A stretch of 5,490 nucleotides of DNA from Anaerolineae bacterium. Its GTDB lineage: Bacteria > Chloroflexota > Anaerolineae > Promineifilales > Promineifilaceae. Made by a program: the position numbers and the translations under genes. The first letter of the stretch is position 1; every line of letters starts with the position of its first letter. Positions 1-5,490 of this stretch are shown here, piece after piece. The notes under the pieces are model-generated. The model did not search any database. It saw only the letters and a list, made by a program, of their open reading frames with translations, and had not been told where the DNA came from. The stretch covers positions 1-5,490 of the forward strand of contig JANQSK010001043.1 of assembly GCA_028284105.1 (NCBI GenBank), given 5' to 3'.

Positions 1-1
1 C

Positions 2-334
2 GCCGTTGAATATGGAATAACAGGATCCGTATTGATTTTAGGCGTTGCCATTTTGGCAAACAAAAAATTACCAATGTGGCTGATTTGGACCGTTGTGGCT
101 CTCTTCGCTATGTTCCATGGACATGCACACGGCACAGAATTGCCCGAATTATCAGAAACGATTGGCCTAATCATTGCCTACGTTGTTGGTTTCTTGATTG
201 CAACAGCAGGGTTACACGTCGTTGGTGCTTTACTAGGCATTATGGCAACACGTAATAAAAGCGGTGAAATGATTTTACGCGCAGGTGGTGCTGTATTAGC
301 CGTAGTCGGTATTTTCCTTGTTGTAGGTGTATAG
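2..334 (+). CDS. HupE/UreJ family membrane protein, C-terminal part (5' end cut by window)
   Basis: The frame is open from base 2 to the TAG at 332-334, giving 110 residues of a protein whose N-terminus lies outside the window; the TTG at 32 is not a credible start because upstream in-frame codons (AVEYGITGS) already fit the family. The protein is almost wholly hydrophobic, with about four membrane segments. It carries the block HGHAHGTE (116-139), which is the hallmark I recognise for HupE/UreJ proteins, a family associated with nickel or other metal supply to hydrogenase and urease. The histidines could bind metal at the membrane. HupE homologues are also widespread in genomes without an adjacent hydrogenase or urease, and neither is visible here, so the substrate is unknown. 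The gene ends 3 bp before the next ATG, which suggests co-transcription. The family call is fairly sure; the function is inferred only from the family. Confidence 0.82.
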   Translation, partial: AVEYGITGSVLILGVAILANKKLPMWLIWTVVALFAMFHGHAHGTELPELSETIGLIIAYVVGFLIATAGLHVVGALLGIMATRNKSGEMILRAGGAVLAVVGIFLVVGV

Positions 335-337
335 ATA

Positions 338-1921
338 ATGACATTAGAGAAGCTCGAATCATTAGAAGATAATTTAGAAAAGCCAGGTTTTTTGCTTTTC
401 ACAGTCACCATTCTTCTTTTTCTGATTATTGGATTTGTCGATTTAATTGATCATACAAGCTCAAGCACTGTTGTTTTTAACAAATATTCGATTGGCCATG
501 TGCTCTTAATGGTTGTTTACTTAGGCATCACGTTATGGTGGGCATCTAAACTCTTTAAACCAAATGATGATGCTTGGTTGATGGGTCCTGTTTCATGGTT
601 ACAACAACGGCCGTATATTCCGCTTGTCCTGTTCATTGGATTCGGGCTTCTCATTAATAACATTCTATCAAGAGAAAATTGGCTCAACTTTCCTGCGTTA
701 CAGTTTGTTATCTTCGTCTTGATCCTTTCATTTAGCGGGGTAATCCTGTTCACAAACCGAAATGAACCAACCAGCAACAACTGGTGGCGCAAGCTCGTTA
801 TTTACCCTGTCGCCGCCCTATTGATCGTTGAATTGGTATTGCAAGGATTAACCTTTGTCGGTGCATTACCTTCTTTGACTAGCGCGACCAACAGCTTTAT
901 CCCCTACGGCCGTATCTATAAAACAGAACAGCGGCTCACAAACACCATCGCCAACTCAGACGGGTGGTACTATCCAGAATTTGTTTTAGCTGAAGACAGC
1001 AAACGCATCATGATTTTAGGTGATCGATCCGTCCAAGGGTTACAAGTTGCCAAAGAAGAGAATATGGGTTGGTTGCTTAACCAAGCATTCCTCGAAGAAG
1101 GGAATACTGAAGTTATCTCATTAGGATATCCCGACAGAGGGCCAGGATTATACCTTGATACGGTCTTGCTCGATTATGCCGTTGAAGCGTATGAACCAGA
1201 CGAGATCATTGTGATGTTCGACTTCCGTAATGATTTCCAAACGGTCACTCGGCCTCAACGTGGTGCTATTTTCTTTGAAGAAAACGAAGAGGGCATCATT
1301 GATATCCATCCAAACAGCTTTGGTGTTCGCCACCATTTTCAACATCAAGTCATTCGCGCCTACGAAGGGTTCCAACCTAACCGATTTATTGAAAATCATT
1401 ACATCACGCCACGCATTGTGAGCCAGCTGCTTAATCCACCCGCAGTGCAAGCTTCTGGGAACCAATTAGACAACAACAATGTGCTCGGCTTAGACAATGC
1501 GTTTGTCTTTTCTGCTGAGAGCAACGATATGGCGATGCAAGTTGCGCAAACACAAATCCAAACAGCTTATGAGCATCTTCAAGAACAAGGTATCACAATG
1601 CGATTCGTGACAATCCCTGTTTATCCGAAGGCATTCTATGAGCAAAACGATGGCAATGATGGGTGGAGCACTCAAATCGAAGACCTTGACCTCTTCTTAC
1701 CAGAGAAAACACTGGAGGCCTTTGCAGTAGAAAATGACATCCCTTGGTTAAGCATGGGAGATCATATGCTTCAAACGGAAGCTTCTGTTGAGCAGATCAA
1801 GGGGTTCTATTTTGGAAATGATGGGCAATTAACGGCAGCAGGCCATCGCTATTTTGCGGATGCGGTAGAAAGTTGCTTTTTAAATGAAACAGCCGTTTCT
1901 GGCTGCCATCCATCCAAATAA
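338..1921 (+). CDS. Membrane protein with C-terminal SGNH-hydrolase-like domain, catalytic residues apparently degenerate
   Basis: This complete 527-residue gene starts at ATG 338, 3 bp after the preceding stop, with a TAGGTG Shine-Dalgarno-like stretch at 324-329. Five hydrophobic segments lie at about residues 18-37, 51-69, 93-110, 120-138 and 153-175. Positive charges fall in the loops after segments 2 and 4, so the N-terminus should be cytoplasmic and residues 176-527 extracytoplasmic. The soluble part follows the SGNH/GDSL layout: block I ILGDRSVQG (226-234), block II Gly in SLGYPDRGPG (261-270), block III Asn in DFRNDF (295-300), and a final D-G-Q...GH block (495-503). The nucleophile position of the GDS motif is Arg230 (a Ser follows at 231), and Gln497 stands where many relatives have the catalytic His. 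The protein's only two cysteines, C513 and C523, sit in the tail and could form a disulfide. Related membrane SGNH proteins modify or bind cell-surface polysaccharides or lipids; the role here is unknown. Confidence 0.8.
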   Translation: MTLEKLESLEDNLEKPGFLLFTVTILLFLIIGFVDLIDHTSSSTVVFNKYSIGHVLLMVVYLGITLWWASKLFKPNDDAWLMGPVSWLQQRPYIPLVLFIGFGLLINNILSRENWLNFPALQFVIFVLILSFSGVILFTNRNEPTSNNWWRKLVIYPVAALLIVELVLQGLTFVGALPSLTSATNSFIPYGRIYKTEQRLTNTIANSDGWYYPEFVLAEDSKRIMILGDRSVQGLQVAKEENMGWLLNQAFLEEGNTEVISLGYPDRGPGLYLDTVLLDYAVEAYEPDEIIVMFDFRNDFQTVTRPQRGAIFFEENEEGIIDIHPNSFGVRHHFQHQVIRAYEGFQPNRFIENHYITPRIVSQLLNPPAVQASGNQLDNNNVLGLDNAFVFSAESNDMAMQVAQTQIQTAYEHLQEQGITMRFVTIPVYPKAFYEQNDGNDGWSTQIEDLDLFLPEKTLEAFAVENDIPWLSMGDHMLQTEASVEQIKGFYFGNDGQLTAAGHRYFADAVESCFLNETAVSGCHPSK

Positions 1922-1932
1922 CAACATTACTG

Positions 1933-1963
1933 TCAAGAGAGTAAGGGAGTAACACTCTCTTGA
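1933..1963 (+). terminator. Perfect 10-bp inverted repeat after the SGNH-like gene (possible terminator)
   Basis: TCAAGAGAGT at 1933-1942 is exactly reverse-complementary to ACTCTCTTGA at 1954-1963, with an 11-base loop. It begins 12 bp after the stop codon at 1921, a typical terminator position for the upstream genes. No T-run follows (the next bases are AATCAC), so it is not a canonical intrinsic terminator. It could be a terminator of the type without a U-tract, an mRNA-stabilising 3' hairpin, or a binding site for a dimeric protein. Confidence 0.45.
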
Positions 1964-2003
1964 AATCACATCAGCAATAGGCTGGTCAACACAAATAAAT
2001 AGT

Positions 2004-2032
2004 TTGACAGAACCGCATCGCCCTACGGATGT
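2004..2032 (+). promoter_or_regulatory. Possible promoter for the NRPS gene (consensus -35, weak -10)
   Basis: TTGACA at 2004-2009 matches the sigma-70-type -35 consensus exactly and lies downstream of the inverted repeat and upstream of the NRPS start. At the 17-bp spacing the hexamer is GGATGT (2027-2032), a poor -10, and neighbouring spacings are no better. If used, the leader would be roughly 25-30 bases. The placement is sensible, but the missing -10 means it may be chance or need an activator. Confidence 0.3.
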
Positions 2033-2053
2033 GAGATGTTAGATTTTTATCCA

Positions 2054-2061
2054 GAGAAGAG
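2054..2061 (+). promoter_or_regulatory. Purine-rich ribosome-binding stretch before the NRPS start
   Basis: GAGAAGAG at 2054-2061 lies 6 bases before ATG 2068. It matches the Shine-Dalgarno consensus only partly. The start is fixed independently by an in-frame TAG at 2062-2064, immediately upstream, so no longer N-terminus is possible. Confidence 0.45.
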
Positions 2062-2067
2062 TAGCAG

Positions 2068-5000
2068 ATGAATAACGTAGACTATTCACAACAAAACGAC
2101 ATCCAGTCTCAATCTAACTTAACAACTGCACAATTCCTTATGTGGATGGGTCAAAAATTAGACCCCAATGTACCGTTGTACAACATGATTCAAACCTATC
2201 GAATCAACGGCCGTATTGACCCTGACACATTCAAAAAAGCGTTCGATACATTGGTGAAAAAGAGTGACGCGTTAAGTGCAATCATTATAGAGACGGATGG
2301 CGTTCCTCAAATGGTGGTTCAAGAGCAACCCGTTCAAACAACCTCTTTTTTAGACTTTTCCAACGAAAACAATCCACAAGAAGCTTATTCAGAATGGGAA
2401 AATGCTCGTAAGATAAACGTTTTGCCAATTCATCAAACGCTGTTTGACAGCGTGCTCATCAAAATGAGTGAAGAGCAGTTCATTTGGTATATGAACATGC
2501 ATCACCTCATCACAGACGGGGTTGCCTTTGAACTGGTTTATGCGCATATGGCATCCTTTTATAGCCTGGCCGAAGCTGGCAACATAGACGAAGCACCTGA
2601 ATTGCCTAAGTTCTTAGACTTTGCCGACTATGAACGCAAAAATCGAGATAGCAAAAGCTTACTCAAAGCGAAAAAGTATTGGGAGAAAAAGCTTGAAACG
2701 GCCGTTTCTCCAACTGATTTTTATGGACAATCTGCACAAGGACAATCCAATCGAACCGATCGAATCTACGTAGACTTAGGGCAAGAACGTTCTGATAAAC
2801 TACGTCAACTTGCTACAGAAAAAACGTTTAAAGCGCTTAATATTGATTTATCGTTATTTAGCATGTTTGGCTCAATCTTGCTAACGACGCTTCATCGCAT
2901 CAATGGCCAAACCACCTTGCGATTTGGCAACCCTTATGCAGGTCGGCCTAACCCGACTCACAAACAAACGATTGGCCTATTTATTGAAATTGGTCCCATG
3001 CAGGTCAATATTACGTCAGAGGACACCTTCCAAACTCTTGCTGCAAAGAGTCGTAAAGAGATCATGTCAGGCTTGATGAACATTCAACCTGGCGTTAGCA
3101 GTGCTGATTTAAATCGTTCTTATGACGTGCTGCTCAACTACGTTAACTCTAACTTCGGGGATTTTCACGGGTATGCCACACAAGTAGATTGGGTTCACAC
3201 TGGATACGGGGACAGCAATCACAATCTCCGCCTCCAAATCACCGATTTTGATCAAGACGGGAATTTCCGATTGGCTTTTGATGTGAACTATGCTGTTTTT
3301 GGAGATGAAGAACGGAAATGGCTCATTGACCACTTTTTACGCGTAACGGATGCGCTGATTGCCGATCCAATCCAAAAAATCAATCAATTTAGTTTGGTTT
3401 CGGATGAAGAACGCCAGCAACAGCTTATCAACTTTAATCAAACTGACGCTACTTATCCCAAAGATCAGACAATCGTTCAGCTATTTGAAGCACAAGTAGA
3501 CAAGACACCAGATGCCACTGCAGCTATTCGGCTTGAGGAGCGTATTTCATATGCTGAGCTCAATCAAAAAGCAAATCAATTAGCTCATTATCTAAGAGAA
3601 CAAGGTGTTGGCCCAGAAACGGCCGTTGCGCTTCTGCTCCCTCGCTCAATTGAACTTTTCATCGCCATTTTAGGCGTTCTCAAAGCGGGTGGGGTTTACA
3701 TCCCTATCGATACAACTTATCCAGATGAACGTAAATCGTACATGCTGGACGACGCTGATCATGCTGCCACGCTCACCATAGAACAAGAAAAGTTCACCTT
3801 ACACACCAATGATCAGAAAATAGCACTCGCTGATATTTTCGATAGGTATCCGAAAGAGAATCCAAAAGCAACTGCAACACCAGAAAATTTGGTGTATATG
3901 ATTTACACCTCGGGTTCTACTGGCAAACCCAAAGGAACCATGCTGACTCACCAAGGGTTGGTCAACTATATTTGGTGGGCGAAAAAAGTATATCAAGACA
4001 ATAAGGTGATGGATTGGCCACTGTACTCTTCTTTGGCATTTGATCTCACTGTCACGTCAATTTTCACACCGCTTGTCACGGGTGGAACGGCCGTTATTTA
4101 CAGCGAACAAGATCACGTGCAAGGGCTCGAAATTTTGAAGGTCTTTGAAGAAGATCGCGTTGACATCGTTAAGCTAACGCCTGCCCATCTCTCACTTGTT
4201 CAAGAATCTGCCATCAACTGTTCTAAAATCCGCAAATTGATTGTGGGTGGCGAAGAGTTTAAAACAGATCTTGCTCAGAACATTCATGATGCTTTTGATG
4301 GCAAGGTCGAGATGTTTAATGAGTATGGCCCCACTGAAGCAGTTGTGGGCTGTATGATTCACAAATTTGATCCCCAACGAGATACGGCCGTTGCCGTCCC
4401 GATTGGGAAACCTGCTGATAATGCTCGCATATACCTCCTAGATACCCACGGGAATCCTGTCCCTGCCGGCGTCATCGGAGAGATGCATATCTCTAGCGAT
4501 GGCGTCGCCCGTGGTTATCGAAATCGGCCTGAGCTTACTGCTGAAAAGTTCATTGATGATCCCTTCAATCCAGGCAATCGGATGTATAAAACAGGAGACC
4601 TTGCTCGCTGGGACAACAACGGTGCCATGGTCTTCTTGGGTCGCCGGGATCATCAAGTCAAAATCAATGGTGCCCGCATCGAATTGGGTGAAATTGAAGC
4701 TCAAATCTTGAGTCATTCCAATATTCAAGAGGCAATCGTCCAAGTGGTTCAATATGAAAAACGACAAGAAGAAGATCAAGTCTCCTTCTGTATCCGCTGT
4801 GGCCTCCCATCAAATTATCCTGACACCACTTTTGATGAACACAATGTGTGCAGCATGTGCCGCGATTTTGAAACCTTCCGAGACGAAGTGTTCACCTATT
4901 TTGGCAACATGAATGATCTCAATCGAATTGTGGCCGACATCAAAGCTGAGGCAACTGGGGATTATGATTGCATGTCATTACTCAGTGGGGGTAAAGACAG

Positions 5001-5490
5001 CACGTTCGTCTTGGCACAGCTTGTTGAAATGGGGCTCAAGCCGCTTGCGTTCACTTTGGATAACGGTTTTATCTCTGAAGACGCCCTCGAAAATGTACGC
5101 CGCGTCACTGAACATTTAGGCGTTGATTTGATCGTAGGCAACACCCCACACATGAACGCCATCTTTGCAGACAGTCTTAATCGGCATGCCAATGTGTGCC
5201 ACGGCTGTTTTAAAACGATTTACACCCTCAGCACAAATCTCGCTAAAAAGAAAGGCATCAAAACCATCTTTACGGGCCTTTCTCGAGGGCAGCTGTTCGA
5301 AACCCGTCTTGATGAACTGTTCCGTAATCGCATTTTTGGGCTTCAAAATATGGATAACGCCATCATGCAAGCGAGAAAAGTTTATCATCGCATCGATGAT
5401 GCCGTATACCGCTTGTTAGATGTCGAAATTTTTAAAGACGATCGCATCTTCAATGAAATCCGTTTTGTTGATTATTTCCGCTACACCGAT
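2068..5490 (+). CDS. Non-ribosomal peptide synthetase, C-A module with embedded PP-loop ATPase domain (3' end cut by window)
   Basis: One uninterrupted frame of 1141 codons runs from ATG 2068 to the right edge with no stop. Domains in order are: condensation (about residues 18-440), adenylation through motif A8 (about 466-900), and a cysteine-rich PP-loop ATPase domain (about 907 to beyond 1141). The C domain forms the peptide bond, the A domain activates an amino acid as its adenylate, and a carrier domain, not yet seen, would hold it as a thioester. The visible specificity residues (DLTKIGEVG) suggest asparagine. Motifs A9 and A10, the A10 lysine and the carrier protein are absent before the PP-loop domain. 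They may resume beyond the window, making this an interrupted A domain, or be missing. The protein is expected to be cytosolic; no signal peptide or membrane segment is seen. It starts directly with a C domain after about 17 residues, so it takes its donor from another protein or an acyl carrier. The NRPS call is firm; the product is unknown. Confidence 0.93.
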   Translation, partial: MNNVDYSQQNDIQSQSNLTTAQFLMWMGQKLDPNVPLYNMIQTYRINGRIDPDTFKKAFDTLVKKSDALSAIIIETDGVPQMVVQEQPVQTTSFLDFSNENNPQEAYSEWENARKINVLPIHQTLFDSVLIKMSEEQFIWYMNMHHLITDGVAFELVYAHMASFYSLAEAGNIDEAPELPKFLDFADYERKNRDSKSLLKAKKYWEKKLETAVSPTDFYGQSAQGQSNRTDRIYVDLGQERSDKLRQLATEKTFKALNIDLSLFSMFGSILLTTLHRINGQTTLRFGNPYAGRPNPTHKQTIGLFIEIGPMQVNITSEDTFQTLAAKSRKEIMSGLMNIQPGVSSADLNRSYDVLLNYVNSNFGDFHGYATQVDWVHTGYGDSNHNLRLQITDFDQDGNFRLAFDVNYAVFGDEERKWLIDHFLRVTDALIADPIQKINQFSLVSDEERQQQLINFNQTDATYPKDQTIVQLFEAQVDKTPDATAAIRLEERISYAELNQKANQLAHYLREQGVGPETAVALLLPRSIELFIAILGVLKAGGVYIPIDTTYPDERKSYMLDDADHAATLTIEQEKFTLHTNDQKIALADIFDRYPKENPKATATPENLVYMIYTSGSTGKPKGTMLTHQGLVNYIWWAKKVYQDNKVMDWPLYSSLAFDLTVTSIFTPLVTGGTAVIYSEQDHVQGLEILKVFEEDRVDIVKLTPAHLSLVQESAINCSKIRKLIVGGEEFKTDLAQNIHDAFDGKVEMFNEYGPTEAVVGCMIHKFDPQRDTAVAVPIGKPADNARIYLLDTHGNPVPAGVIGEMHISSDGVARGYRNRPELTAEKFIDDPFNPGNRMYKTGDLARWDNNGAMVFLGRRDHQVKINGARIELGEIEAQILSHSNIQEAIVQVVQYEKRQEEDQVSFCIRCGLPSNYPDTTFDEHNVCSMCRDFETFRDEVFTYFGNMNDLNRIVADIKAEATGDYDCMSLLSGGKDSTFVLAQLVEMGLKPLAFTLDNGFISEDALENVRRVTEHLGVDLIVGNTPHMNAIFADSLNRHANVCHGCFKTIYTLSTNLAKKKGIKTIFTGLSRGQLFETRLDELFRNRIFGLQNMDNAIMQARKVYHRIDDAVYRLLDVEIFKDDRIFNEIRFVDYFRYTD
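2119..3387 (+). other. Condensation (C) domain of the NRPS
   Basis: Residues about 18-440. The opening TTAQFLMWMGQKL (25-37) corresponds to motif C1. The catalytic motif HHLITDG is intact at 145-151 (HHxxxDG). FLDFADYERK (183-192) matches the C4 region and FGNPYAGR...IGLFIE (286-307) the C4-C5 region, with Glu where IGLFxN is common. The usual RHExLRT of C2 reads KSDALSA (64-70), and the usual HQxVPFE of C6 is not recognisable near 335-350. The active-site histidine is present, so activity is expected, but the subtype (starter, LCL or DCL) cannot be set by eye. Confidence 0.88.
2695..2708. repeat. Best copy of an iterated ACGGCCGT palindrome
   Basis: GAAACGGCCGTTTC is a perfect 14-bp palindrome centred on ACGGCCGT. 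The octamer occurs at 607-614, 906-913, 2207-2214, 2698-2705, 3619-3626, 4087-4094 and 4384-4391. Three of these (2697-2706, 3618-3627, 4086-4095) extend to AACGGCCGTT. A one-mismatch copy of the 14-mer lies at 1886-1899 in the upstream gene. Copies fall in three codon phases, so the recurrence is a DNA-level signal and not a protein repeat. Confidence 0.75.
3463..4767 (+). other. Adenylation (A) domain, motifs A1-A8, predicted Asn-type
   Basis: Residues about 466-900. Motifs seen: A1 ISYAEL (493-498), A2 LKAGGVYIPID (538-548), A3 YTSGSTGKPKG (613-623, the ATP-phosphate loop), A4 FDLTVTSIF (658-666), A5 NEYGPTE (751-757), A6 around GEMHIS...ARGY (804-817), A7 YKTGDLARW (840-848) and A8 GRRDHQVKINGARIELGEIE (858-877). 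Aligned by eye to the GrsA Phe domain, the code residues are D659, L660, T663, K702, I725, G727, E752, V760 and G761. The tenth (the A10 Lys) lies outside the visible sequence. The string DLTKIGEVG differs at one position from the Asn code DLTKLGEVG as I remember it; Asp-type codes carry H and I near the end. The sequence after residue 900 does not continue as a normal A-domain C-terminus. Confidence 0.87.
4786..5490 (+). other. PP-loop ATPase / amidotransferase-like domain inside the NRPS (incomplete)
   Basis: Residues about 907 to the edge. The segment opens with CxxC (C908, C911) and a second CxxC (C928, C931), spaced like a zinc ribbon and followed by CRDF. The pyrophosphatase P-loop SGGKDST is at 973-979, a strand reading FTLDNGF at 995-1001, a third CxxC (VCHGCF, C1044 and C1047), and TGLSRGQ at 1069-1075. 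This layout matches stand-alone enzymes of the alpha-hydrolase ATP-pyrophosphatase superfamily that adenylate a carbonyl and then transfer nitrogen (PseA/WbpG-type N-acetyl-sugar amidotransferases) or sulfur (TtuA/TtcA-type). It is read in the same frame as the A domain, with no stop and no in-frame start codon at the junction, so it is a real fusion and not a separate gene. The exact reaction cannot be decided here. Confidence 0.8.

Larger units (their letters stand above)
1922..2067. other. Intergenic region between the SGNH-like gene and the NRPS
   Basis: This 146-bp gap holds the 10-bp inverted repeat, the TTGACA box and the purine-rich stretch listed separately. I see no small gene, tRNA or riboswitch-like structure in it. 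A weak stem (2014-2019 with 2028-2033, one G-T pair) lies over the putative promoter spacer and is probably not significant. Confidence 0.6.

Noticed and set aside
32..34. TTG at 32 as the start of the HupE-like protein
   Set aside because: The frame stays open to the window edge, and the upstream residues fit the family, so the gene is truncated by the window and does not start here.
1148..1465. 105-residue antisense ORF opposite the SGNH-like gene
   Set aside because: It overlaps SGNH blocks II-III read in the sense frame, with no recognisable motif or ribosome site. It is a coding shadow.
1890..1905. CAGCC/GGCTG 5-bp hairpin near the end of the SGNH-like gene as a terminator
   Set aside because: It lies inside coding sequence, the stem is short, and no T-run follows. 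A better inverted repeat lies after the stop codon.
2013..2033. Small stem-loop over the putative promoter spacer
   Set aside because: Six pairs including one G-T with an 8-base loop, and no T-run; too weak to call a regulatory structure.
4438..4779. 113-residue antisense ORF opposite the A domain
   Set aside because: It lies entirely over conserved A6-A8 motifs of the NRPS, and its translation shows no recognisable domain. It is a shadow of the coding strand.
4765..4862. PP-loop domain as a separate downstream gene, with the purine-rich AAGAAGAAGAT (4765-4775) acting as its ribosome site
   Set aside because: The frame is open throughout, there is no stop between the domains, and no start codon precedes the first CxxC in frame. 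The first in-frame ATG is Met930, inside the second cysteine pair.

Overview
The window holds three consecutive genes on the + strand: the 3' end of a HupE/UreJ-type membrane protein (2-334), a complete multi-spanning membrane protein with an SGNH-hydrolase-like extracellular domain (338-1921), and the 5' part of a large non-ribosomal peptide synthetase (NRPS, 2068 to the right edge, no stop reached). No RNA gene, CRISPR array, transposase or integrase was seen.

The organism cannot be named from the sequence. The DNA is moderately AT-rich, the starts are bacterial, and a palindromic octamer (ACGGCCGT) recurs seven times in 5.5 kb and in all three reading frames. This resembles the iterated-palindrome habit best known from cyanobacteria (HIP1, a different sequence). 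A free-living bacterium with secondary metabolism, for example a Chloroflexota or cyanobacterial relative, is a guess only.

Layout: the first two genes are 3 bp apart and look co-transcribed. A 146-bp gap (1922-2067) follows, with a perfect 10-bp inverted repeat just after the second stop codon and a consensus TTGACA -35-like box further on, so the NRPS gene may be a separate transcription unit. The NRPS starts with a condensation (C) domain carrying an intact HHxxxDG motif, then an adenylation (A) domain with recognisable A1-A8 motifs.

The most unusual feature is what follows motif A8. The reading frame does not continue into A9, A10 and a carrier protein. It passes into a PP-loop ATPase domain (SGGKDST) with three CxxC pairs, resembling the amidotransferase/thiolation branch of the adenine-nucleotide alpha-hydrolase fold (PseA/WbpG-like, or TtuA-like). 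The nine specificity-code residues visible in the A domain read DLTKIGEVG, very close to the remembered asparagine code. The window therefore appears to show an Asn-type A domain interrupted by, or fused to, an ATP-dependent nitrogen- or sulfur-transfer domain. The membrane SGNH-like protein next door lacks the expected catalytic Ser and His, so it may be a binding protein or pseudoenzyme. Whether it belongs to the peptide pathway is not shown by the sequence.
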